DNA from: Desulfobacteraceae bacterium
GTDB lineage: Bacteria > Desulfobacterota > Desulfobacteria > Desulfobacterales > Desulfobacteraceae
DNA: 31,423 nucleotides
Assembly: GCA_003354055.1 (NCBI GenBank)
Contig: PIVQ01000018.1
Coordinates: forward strand, 1-31,423
Reading direction: 5' to 3'
Shown here: piece by piece, positions 8,084 through 15,700 of the stretch
Position numbering within the stretch: position 1 is the first letter of the stretch
Layout: each line of letters starts with the position of its first letter
The notes under the pieces: generated by a model
Database searches by the model: none
Seen by the model: only the letters and a program-made list of their open reading frames with translations
What the model was told of the DNA's origin: nothing
Program-made: the position numbers and the translations under genes

Positions 8084-8995
8084 TTATTCGGTGATACGCG
8101 TTTGTTTAACTTTTAATTTCGGTCGGTTCTGGGTCAGAATCACCCCTGCCAATACAACAAAAGAGGCCATATATTGGACGGTTGTGAACCGCTCTCCTAA
8201 TATCACAGCACTCATACCTAAGGAAATTACGGGAATCAGATTTACAAATGCCGTGGCCTGGCTGGCCGGAATGCGGCTGACCCCGAAGTTGTAACAGCCA
8301 TAGGCCCCTATGGTGACGATGGCACCCAGGTAAATCACGGCGGAAAAAGAGACCGGATCAATATGGGTGGGCATGACCGTGCCCGGTAAAAATAAAAGGG
8401 GAAAATAAAAAATTGCCCCTGAAAAGGCCTGGATAAAGGCTAAGAAAATCGGTTTGTACCGGCTTGTCAGTCTCTTAAGACAAAGGGCATATCCCGTGGT
8501 GCAGATCATAGCCAGGAATTCTAAGAAATTGCCCAGAAGAGGATTGGGACCGTGGGGGCTCGGTTGTGATGCAAAACTCAGCCACAGGGCGCCTGTCGCA
8601 GCAACTGCAAATCCCAGGCAGATTCTCTTGGTCAGCTTCTCCTTTAAAAAGAACCAGGCTCCGACAGCCGTCATAAGCGGCATCATGGTTGTGATCATTC
8701 CGGCTTGTGAGGCTGATGTATAGACCAGGGCCTGGGCCTCAAAGATAAAGTAAAAACAGGGCTCGCAAAGGGCCATGAGCGCTATGTATTTTAGATCCTT
8801 GCGTCGGACGGGTACTGTCTTAAGGGCTTTTGGGAAAAAGACCACGCAGAGACTGGCCACAAACATCCTGCCGAAGATAACCACCATGGGATCATAGGCC
8901 CTAAATGCCAGTTTCAGGGCCACAAAGGTACTGGCCCACAGCACCATGGCCATGAGCAGGCAGATATAAGGAATTGCAGGGCTCTCGGTTTTCAC
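8084..8995 (-). CDS. EamA/DMT-family inner-membrane transporter
   Basis: A 303-residue protein with about ten hydrophobic segments in two tandem EamA units (about residues 8-140 and 152-290). Family hallmarks include WASTFVALKLAF in the first helix, FEAQALVYTSASQAGMITTM in the first unit and the matching ASQATAFVNLIPVISLGMSAVILGE in the second. Members export metabolites; E. coli EamA (YdeD) exports cysteine and O-acetylserine, which makes the cysteine synthase two genes upstream suggestive, but the substrate is inferred only. The start is GTG 8995, with GAGGAAG about 7 bases upstream. It overlaps the small ORF upstream as GTGA, indicating coupling. Confidence 0.9.
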   Translation of the reverse strand: MKTESPAIPYICLLMAMVLWASTFVALKLAFRAYDPMVVIFGRMFVASLCVVFFPKALKTVPVRRKDLKYIALMALCEPCFYFIFEAQALVYTSASQAGMITTMMPLMTAVGAWFFLKEKLTKRICLGFAVAATGALWLSFASQPSPHGPNPLLGNFLEFLAMICTTGYALCLKRLTSRYKPIFLAFIQAFSGAIFYFPLLFLPGTVMPTHIDPVSFSAVIYLGAIVTIGAYGCYNFGVSRIPASQATAFVNLIPVISLGMSAVILGERFTTVQYMASFVVLAGVILTQNRPKLKVKQTRITE

Positions 8996-9219
8996 GACTC
9001 TTCCTCTTTCAGGGTAAAAACCGATTTTAATATCATTTTTTGTGATTCCCCAAAACCTTTAATTGCATTTTTCTTTTTGGGCGGAGCATTAAAAATAAAC
9101 CACCCAGGTAGTTGGCGTGGCATTTCCATCGACGGTAATTCACTTAGGATGGTCAATTTTGCACCGGGATATTTAAATTCGATGCCACGCCTTACTTGCC
9201 GCAATTGCGGTGGGGACAA
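8992..9219 (-). CDS. Small hypothetical protein, overlapping both neighbours
   Basis: An open frame of 75 codons fills the gap between the cysteine synthase and EamA genes. It overlaps the former by 28 bp (TTG start at 9219) and the latter by 4 bp (GTGA). The translation is unremarkable, with basic and hydrophobic stretches ([19 protein letters not shown]) and no recognised motif. The coupled stop/start favours a real gene. The TTG start and lack of a clear ribosome site count against it; GGAAGG lies about 15 bases upstream. I do not recognise the family. Confidence 0.4.
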   Translation of the reverse strand: MSPPQLRQVRRGIEFKYPGAKLTILSELPSMEMPRQLPGWFIFNAPPKKKNAIKGFGESQKMILKSVFTLKEEES

Positions 9220-10316
9220 TGGGGTAACTCAGCACCTTCCAATGATAATTGTTTGATATCAAAATTGGCACATTCCTTGGGGTCACAGCAGAGGTGACAT
9301 ACGCGCTTTATGGCTTTAAAGTTTAACAGTTCGATGTCTGAAGAGAGAAAGTCAGATTTTACAGGTTCTTCCTTTAAAAGGTCTGTGCTTAAATATTTTT
9401 TATTGTCGTCTGAAAAAACAGTCACCACCACATGGTCGCGGCCCATTTTATTCTGCCGCTGAACAGCGCCTAAAAAATTGGACCCGGATGAGATACCAAC
9501 TGCAAGACCAAGTTCAGAGGCCAGTTTCTGAGCCATAATTATGGAATCTCCGTCATCCACCATGACAATATCATCAAGATATTCAAGGTCAACAATTGCC
9601 GGGATAAATTCATCGGATATGCCCTGGATTCTATGCTGCCCAACCTTGTGGCCTGTACTTAATGTGGGCGAGTTGGAGGGTTCCAGCGGGTGGAGTAAAA
9701 CATCAGGATTTTTTTCTCTTAAAAACTGGCCTGATCCCATGATGGTTCCCCCGGTGCCGACTCCCGCGACAAAGGCATCGGGCTTTAAACCGTTATATCG
9801 CATCTGCCACCAGATTTCCGGACCTGTGGATTGAAAATGGGCATTGGAATTCTCTTTATTTGCAAATTGATTGGATAAAAAGACGTCGGTTGTTTTTGCC
9901 AGTTCTTTGGTCTTTTCTATGCTCCCTAAAAATCCGCCGTCTTCTTTTGAGACCAGATGGATTTTTGCACCCAGGCTCTTTATAAGATTGATCCTTTCGT
10001 GGCTCATCCAGTCCGGCATGAAAATCGTGACCGGATGCCCCAGTGCTCTTCCAATTGCGGAAATAGCAATGCCGGTATTCCCACTGGTAGCCTCTGTAAT
10101 CATCATGTTTTGTTTTAGCTGACCTGTTTCATACCCGCGCTTTAATACATGAAATGCCATCCTGTCTTTAATACTGCCGGTCATATTCAGGTTTTCCGCT
10201 TTGGCATACAGGGTTCGTTTCTCACCCTTATAAAGGTAATCAATTGCATACATAGGCGTATTACCCACAAGGTGTTTCACATAGTTAAACCTGTTCTGAA
10301 TCTCATCGGATTTCAT
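9192..10316 (-). CDS. Cysteine synthase-type PLP enzyme with Cys-rich C-terminal tail
   Basis: A 374-residue fold-type II PLP enzyme of the CysK/cystathionine-beta-synthase family. The PLP lysine is K50 in [11 protein letters not shown]. The substrate loop is TSGNTG (about 78-83) and the phosphate-binding glycine loop is VGTGGT (about 195). SSGSN near residue 280 is also typical. By family it makes cysteine from O-acetylserine (or phosphoserine) and sulfide. The usual catalytic domain ends near 310. The last roughly 37 residues are an extra module with six Cys and several His ([10 protein letters not shown], then PHCPHRNC), a likely metal or Fe-S site absent from ordinary CysK. ATG 10316 follows AGGAGA. 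It appears to be the first gene of a six-gene leftward operon. Confidence 0.88.
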   Translation of the reverse strand: MKSDEIQNRFNYVKHLVGNTPMYAIDYLYKGEKRTLYAKAENLNMTGSIKDRMAFHVLKRGYETGQLKQNMMITEATSGNTGIAISAIGRALGHPVTIFMPDWMSHERINLIKSLGAKIHLVSKEDGGFLGSIEKTKELAKTTDVFLSNQFANKENSNAHFQSTGPEIWWQMRYNGLKPDAFVAGVGTGGTIMGSGQFLREKNPDVLLHPLEPSNSPTLSTGHKVGQHRIQGISDEFIPAIVDLEYLDDIVMVDDGDSIIMAQKLASELGLAVGISSGSNFLGAVQRQNKMGRDHVVVTVFSDDNKKYLSTDLLKEEPVKSDFLSSDIELLNFKAIKRVCHLCCDPKECANFDIKQLSLEGAELPHCPHRNCGK

Positions 10317-10363
10317 GCTGTCTCCTGTTGATCTTTATATAATTGCAACGGGTATAAATTGCT

Positions 10364-10468
10364 TAAGGATCGGCTCCAAAATTACTTGATCTTTTGTTTT
10401 CAAAATACCCAGTCTTTTGAGGGGTTTTGGAAACAATTTAGATCAAGTTATTTTGTAACGATTCCTAA
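10364..10468 (-). repeat. Palindromic MITE-like element, copy 2 (105 bp, inverted)
   Basis: The same element as copies 1 and 3 but in opposite orientation: TAAGGATCGGCTCCAAAATT at the left and ...TAACGATTCCTAA at the right. It is the shortest form; the centre lacks about 22 bp that is duplicated in the long copies. It lies 71 bp past the DUF3795 stop and 47 bp before the cysteine synthase start, so it may sit in that gene's leader. TAA borders both ends. Confidence 0.9.
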
Positions 10469-10539
10469 GATTATACAGAAAATATTATAATTTTATAGGG
10501 TTAAATAGTGAATCTACTGATCATTTCTCGGACCTCATA

Positions 10540-10866
10540 CTATCGTAATGCCTCTAATGCTTCTCCAACTGGTGGTGCTAACTCAATGAATTTTTTTAAT
10601 TTATCACATTTGTATTCAGAACAGTCAGCACACGTCGAGGTTCCCTTTTCGATGTTACATTTTCTGATCTCGCAAATATCTTCGGTAAAGTAGAATTTAG
10701 TGCTGTCTGATTTGCAACCATGGCAATTTATCTGTTCAGGTTTTATGTCAGTATTATATTGAACAGTCCATTTTTCTGCTACTTCTTTGCGTTTCGTATC
10801 ACTGTTTTCTTGAGTTGCCTGATACCCTTCACATTTTGAACAATCTGCACCACAATAGGAAATCAT
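10540..10866 (-). CDS. DUF3795 cysteine-rich protein
   Basis: A 108-residue protein matching the DUF3795 family, common in anaerobic bacteria and archaea and of unknown function. The hallmark opening ISYCGADCSKCEGY is followed by INCHGCKSD (about 47-55) and ICEIRKCNIEKG...TCADCSEYKCDKL (about 63-90). The ten or so Cys residues suggest a metal or Fe-S site. A strong site (AAGGAGG) precedes the ATG. The gene is bracketed by oppositely oriented copies of the palindromic element and looks AT-richer than genes to its left. Confidence 0.88.
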   Translation of the reverse strand: MISYCGADCSKCEGYQATQENSDTKRKEVAEKWTVQYNTDIKPEQINCHGCKSDSTKFYFTEDICEIRKCNIEKGTSTCADCSEYKCDKLKKFIELAPPVGEALEALR

Positions 10867-10956
10867 TTTTTTCCTCCTTTATGTAATTAAAAATTGACAG
10901 TGTCATAAAACTATTTCTCTGTGATGTATTGGAAAAATGGAACTTTTATGGTCTCC

Positions 10957-11083
10957 TTAGGAATCGTTACAAAATAACGTGATCTAAATTGTTTCCAAAA
11001 CCCCTTAAATGGGTATTTTTACAAAAGACCCCAACTGGGTATTTTGAAAACAAAAGATCAAGTAATTTTGGAGCCGATCCTTA
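10957..11083 (+). repeat. Palindromic MITE-like element, copy 3 (127 bp)
   Basis: Nearly identical to copy 1 apart from the 19-bp insertion there and one base in the left arm (AACGTGATC for AACTTGATC). The right 26 bases are translated as the last codons and stop of the AraC gene at 11058. TTA borders both ends. Within the element, tgggtattttta and ctgggtattttg form a short internal direct duplication that distinguishes the long form from copy 2. Confidence 0.9.
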
Positions 11084-11828
11084 AAAATTCAATTGGGGTA
11101 AGGCCAGTTATTTTTCTAAACTCTTTAATCATGTGGGATTGGTCGTAATAACCTCCATCAACCGATAGTTGACTCCAGCTGTAAAATTTTTCAGTTTTAT
11201 ATTGTTTGATTACTTTCTTGATGCGAATAACTTGGTTTAAGAATTTCGGGGTTAGACCCGTGTACTTTAAGCACTTTCTTGTAAAATGTTGTCTGCTCCA
11301 GCCAACTTCCCCACTGATTTGTTTGATAGAGATTCCACCGCCAGTGCTTTGGATAAGATTCAGTGCTCGCGACATTTGAGTTTCAACAGCATTAAGTGCT
11401 GATAACTTTTTTGTAAATATATTGTTCAATAGGGCTATCTGTTGTTCTGTAGAGTTTAAATCCGCCAGTTGACTTGAAAGATGATTTGCTTCTTGGCCTG
11501 CAAACTCAAAATAATCAACAAATAAGTCGGTCAGTTTATGTACTGGGACTTTAATAAAAGGGTAAGCCATACCAGGTTTGAATCTTACCCCAACAAGGTT
11601 GTTTCTACTATTCACAATGGGCGTTGTCATTGCTCCAACGACAAAGCTATTGAGGCTTGTTGGGTAATTTAAGTCAAAAATTATATCAATACAGCCATCA
11701 GGTATTATCGGTTTTTTGTGCGATAAGATGGGTGCTGTATCAGTTTTATATGACCAGTAGCAATCTAAGTATGATTGCAAGCTTGCTTGAGGTGTGTACT
11801 CATTGTAACTATTTAGAATTGCGGACAT
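11058..11828 (-). CDS. AraC-family regulator with DUF6597-like N-terminus
   Basis: A 256-residue regulator. The N-terminal half (residues about 10-120: LQSYLDCYWSYKTD, IIPDGCIDIIFDL, VGVRFKPGMAYPF) matches the sensor domain often placed before AraC helices (DUF6597-like). The C-terminal half has the two helix-turn-helix units (IKQISGEVGWSRQHFTR; SQLSVDGGYYDQSHMIKEF) ending TGLTPIEFL. The final seven residues, RIGSKIT, and the TGA are encoded by repeat copy 3, so the native C-terminus has probably been replaced after the end of the domain. It follows the membrane-protein gene by 36 bp, a likely two-gene unit. The ligand is unknown. Confidence 0.87.
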   Translation of the reverse strand: MSAILNSYNEYTPQASLQSYLDCYWSYKTDTAPILSHKKPIIPDGCIDIIFDLNYPTSLNSFVVGAMTTPIVNSRNNLVGVRFKPGMAYPFIKVPVHKLTDLFVDYFEFAGQEANHLSSQLADLNSTEQQIALLNNIFTKKLSALNAVETQMSRALNLIQSTGGGISIKQISGEVGWSRQHFTRKCLKYTGLTPKFLNQVIRIKKVIKQYKTEKFYSWSQLSVDGGYYDQSHMIKEFRKITGLTPIEFLRIGSKIT

Positions 11829-11864
11829 TATGTTTTATTATGCACGCCTTTTGGCAGTCCTAAG

Positions 11865-12311
11865 TTAATTTGTCTTGAAACCACTTTTTCTCATTATTAT
11901 ATATTCAACGCCGTAAACGATGACGAACGACATCAGCATCCAAACAAGCCATTTAAATATATTTTGTACTACAACTACATGAAGGGGATTCCCAACGACA
12001 AAATCCATAAGCGGCTGCCGAATAAAGGCTCCATGTACAGAGGCTAATAGAATCGCCAATATTAAGGACGATTTGAAATTCCCCAAAAATAAGAGTTTTT
12101 CTCTTGCAAGCCAGTAAATAGCGCTTGCAGCAAGACCATATTCAATGGATGTAAAAATGGCAATGTAACGGACATCCCATGAAGCCTGGATGGCTATTCC
12201 ATCCATCTGTGATCCGATCCATGACGGCAGCCACTCAACAGTGAAAACGTGAACTACAAAACTGGCAGATGATGCAAGTGCAGCTATAAGTATCATTAAT
12301 AGTATTTTCAT
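11865..12311 (-). CDS. Small integral membrane protein, four helices
   Basis: A 148-residue protein starting at ATG 12311, chosen because AAGGAT lies 4 bases upstream; an in-frame ATG at 12359 has no ribosome site. Four hydrophobic segments are visible (about 2-22, 45-70, 80-100, 112-140). The sequence includes SSASFVVHVF and VVQNIFKWLVWMLMSFVIVYG. I do not recognise the family. It lies directly upstream of the AraC gene on the same strand, so the regulator may control or sense something connected with it. Confidence 0.7.
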   Translation of the reverse strand: MKILLMILIAALASSASFVVHVFTVEWLPSWIGSQMDGIAIQASWDVRYIAIFTSIEYGLAASAIYWLAREKLLFLGNFKSSLILAILLASVHGAFIRQPLMDFVVGNPLHVVVVQNIFKWLVWMLMSFVIVYGVEYIIMRKSGFKTN

Positions 12312-12369
12312 TTTATCCTTACTTTTGAATATAAGTTGATTAACAGACCCGGATACCATTCGAAAGTTG

Positions 12370-12474
12370 TTAGGGATCGCGCAAAAATAACTTCACATAG
12401 TCAGTTTGCAAAAACCCTTAAAACATTGGGTATTTTGCAAACAGAACGTGAACTAATTATTGCGCGACCCCTTA
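12370..12474 (+). repeat. Diverged palindromic element, copy 4 (105 bp)
   Basis: It has the same architecture and borders (TTA at both ends) as copies 1-3 but a different sequence. The left arm is TTAGGGATCGCGCAAAAATA and the right arm, read inward, TAAGGGGTCGCGCAATAATT. The second arm pair is GTTTGCAAAAACCC against GTTTGCAAAATACCC. Changes relative to the other copies occur in both arms together, so the palindrome is kept. It lies 31 bp past the stop of the small ORF at 12506 and 58 bp upstream of the membrane-protein start. Confidence 0.85.
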
Positions 12475-12505
12475 GCTACTTGGATAACCTGAATATTATC
12501 CAACT

Positions 12506-12766
12506 TTAATTCCATTTTTGATCAATTTTCACGCACATCAGTAACACCGGGAAGGTCTGCTGTAAAGGTAATTCAAAATCAACAAAAAATTTGAATAGTC
12601 CCCCTGCCATTGCTGGGTCAGCATCGATAGCAATTGAAGCCTGTGTAACTTTGCCTGTTGAACTGTGTGGCTCAGGCAGAAGTGCCAGACGCAGGTCTAT
12701 CCGGACTCTGTATCCTTCCGGGGTGGCTTTATGGGGAACATGAATATTTTCAATCAGGCTTACCAT
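12506..12766 (-). CDS. Small hypothetical protein downstream of TPR-CHAT
   Basis: An 86-residue frame starting at ATG 12766, inside the last 17 bp of the giant gene, and ending at TAA 12506. About 240 bp lie beyond the giant gene's stop and stay open with normal-looking codon use. The middle (TGKVTQASIAIDADPAMAGG, then FKFFVDFELP) looks like beta-strand-forming sequence. There is no signal peptide, Cys cluster or recognised motif. No strong ribosome site is seen, so translation probably depends on ribosomes finishing the giant gene. It could be a partner or substrate of the CHAT protease, but nothing in the sequence proves that. Confidence 0.5.
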   Translation of the reverse strand: MVSLIENIHVPHKATPEGYRVRIDLRLALLPEPHSSTGKVTQASIAIDADPAMAGGLFKFFVDFELPLQQTFPVLLMCVKIDQKWN

Positions 12767-15700
12767 GGCATATGAATGCTGCCCAGTAAAAGGGGGGGAT
12801 TTTCTGCAGTACAGGGTTTTTATTTTGCCTAAATTCTTGAATCAATTCCAACTGTGCTTTATGTAAAGCTTCTGATTTTGACATACCGGACAACCATAAG
12901 TTAAAAAACCTTGTCATTAATTTTTTTGTTTCTTCATCCGGGACTTTCCATAAAGAGGCTAATACTGTTTCAGCTCCTGCTTGCTGGAATGCCCGGCGAA
13001 GGCCCATGACGCCTTCTCCAACCTCCACTTTGCCAAGACCGGTTTCGCAGGCAGACAGGACTACCAATTGCGTTCCCCAGAGATTAAGATTTCGAACCTC
13101 AAAAGCTGTCAGCAGGCCGTCGCTCTGGCCTTGTTTCATGCGCCGTTGCCATCGATTTGCACCGGCAAGTGCAAGACCGCTTCTAAGGCGTGCATCCTCA
13201 CGAAATTTGGGCTTCTTTTTAGTCGATTTTGTAATGGTTTTTACAATGAGCCCGCGATCATCTTTTTTTGCGTCTTCTTGCTCATCCTTGCCGGCAGTTC
13301 CTGTGGTATAAGATTCTTCTCTACCGGAGAACAATTCAAGGTCGGGCAGGAAAAAACCATGGGTGATCAGATGGAGAATTCTGGGGCTGTTCAATGCCAT
13401 AAGTTTCTCCTCGGTTGCATGGCTTCCTTTAAGAATCTCTATGCTCTCATTGGGTCGGGCCTTCTGCCATGCCCCGGATATGGCCTCGGCCTCACTGTCA
13501 AACCCGGGAAGTGATTCAAAATACATATTTTGTGTTTCAACAAGGCTGCTGCGTTTTTGATTTCCGGCCGGAAGGGAAGGCTGAAAAGTGGATGAGGCGC
13601 TGCTTGCGTTGCTTGCCAAAAGGTTATAATCCGGATTGGTTACGATTAAGGGCGGACCTAAGGCGTCCGGTGGTTTGAGCCTTGGTATCAGATCACGTCC
13701 GTTTGAAAGATAACTGAGTTGTATTTCTTCAATCAGGTAACGGCCGTCGGCAAGCTTTATCGCGCCAAAGGGGATGAGGGACAACTCCCCGTCCGGGGCA
13801 ATATAGAGCTGTTTTGTTGTTTGGGGCAGCACATTTGCAAGAGGGGCCCAAATGGCTTCTCTCAAATTTTTCTCAACTCCTAAGTCCATCGCAGGTTCAA
13901 GAACGGCGGCTCTCCATTCACGGATAAGCCTGTCTATTTTTTTGGCTTTACCAAGTACAATGTAATGAACCTGGATATCTGATGCTTTTTTCTTTCCTGT
14001 TTTTCCGGCCCACGAAAGAAAGGTGCCTTTATCCTTATACCCCTTTATTGAATTTACCACGTTCCCGTCGGCATCTATCATCATTATGGTTGGAATCGCC
14101 ATGATCTTAAATCTGCTCGCCACCTCTTTTTGCTTTGTAATGTCGATATTGACCGGCACAAAATTGGCATTTAAAAATTTAAAGGTCTGGGGATCATTTA
14201 AAACTTCTTTTCTCATTTGCACGCTGGGACCGGCCCAGGGGGCATGGAAATGAGCTAAAATAGGTTTCCCTGTTCGCCTGCTCTCATTTTGGGCCTTTGT
14301 AAAATCCGTCAGCCACTCTTTTTGAGGTGGTTTTAAATATACAATAGCCGCATATCTTTCTTCCCCCCAGTCATCCTCACCTTTTTTAGATTCAAAATAA
14401 AAACGACGGTATTTGACAAACTCGATAAGTGCGCTGTCATCACCCAAATACCTGCCGACCACATCCGGACCTGCGCGAACATTCTGCTTTATTTTTGCAT
14501 AGGCTTTCACGCGTTTGGATAGATCGCGTTCAAGCGTGTCCTCTTGTAACCGAAGTCTCTTGATGATATCCATCTTATTTTCTAACTTGTGTTTGGAAAG
14601 TCCCTGAAGCCTTGTCCTGATTATAGTATTGCGCACCTCTTTCAGCTCTTTGTAAATGTTTGCGGTTTCGCTGTTTTGTTCAAGCACCATGGCTTCCTGC
14701 CTGACCAGCAATGCCTGACTGCTCGATGCTTTCCAGTCAAAAATGGCCGACATAAGTTCGTTTCCGTATTGTTGTGCAATTGCAGGTTTTTTTTCAACCA
14801 GGCTGAGCAACCCTTCAAAGATAAATCTTGATTGTCCTGAAATAGCAAGATGCTCGCTTTCGGTTTGTGTTGCCAGGGTCCGGGTAATCATTTTTGCATA
14901 GGACGCCGCCCCCATGGTTAACTGGGTCCAGGCAGAATTAACATCGCCTGAGGCTGCAAGCAGATGCGAAAATTGAAGCCTTGTGTCAGCTGTTTCCCGA
15001 TGCTCTTTTCCAAGGATCTGCATATGTATATCAAGGGCTTTTTCATAGAATAATTTTGCCGTCTTAAAATCCCCTGCAACACGCAGTTCAGTTCCAAAAA
15101 CTTTTAGGATGTCTGCATTGAAAAGATGCAGCGAGCCCCGTATTTTTTCATAGATGGATATGGCATTGTCAAAATAGGGCCGTGCCTTTTTTTCCTCTCC
15201 CATCCAGGTCAGTAATTTGCCCAATTCGCCGGAATAGTAAGCAACATCCAAATCTTTTGACCCCTTAACTTTCCGGGTAATTTCCAGTGCCTGTTCATAG
15301 TATGGCCTGGCAGTTTCATATTCCTCCAAAAGTGCATGAATTTTTCCAACCTGAAACAGTATGGAGATAAAATGGGGGTGTTCGGGGCCAAGCTTCTTCT
15401 TTTGAATCAATAACGCTTTTTCATAGTAGGGAAGGCAGGCTTTATATCTCTTCATTTTTCTCAATTGCCTGGCTACCTGTAAGAGGCTTTTCGCTGTCGG
15501 GGAATCTTCTTTTTCTAAACGTGTTTTATATATGTTCAGCTCCCGGGTAAAATACGTATCTGCCTTATCCGGGTCAGTATCCATTAAAAGATGGGCCAGA
15601 TTGTTAAGGGACGTTGTCACCTCATGATGATTCTCACCCCATATTTTTTGATTGATAAAAAGGGATTCTTCCCAAAGAGGGAGCGCGGCCTTGCCATCTC

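Noticed and set aside
12981..13514. Long rightward frame (177 codons) opposite the CHAT domain
   Set aside because: Antisense shadow of the strongly supported CHAT coding sequence; no own ribosome site or motif.
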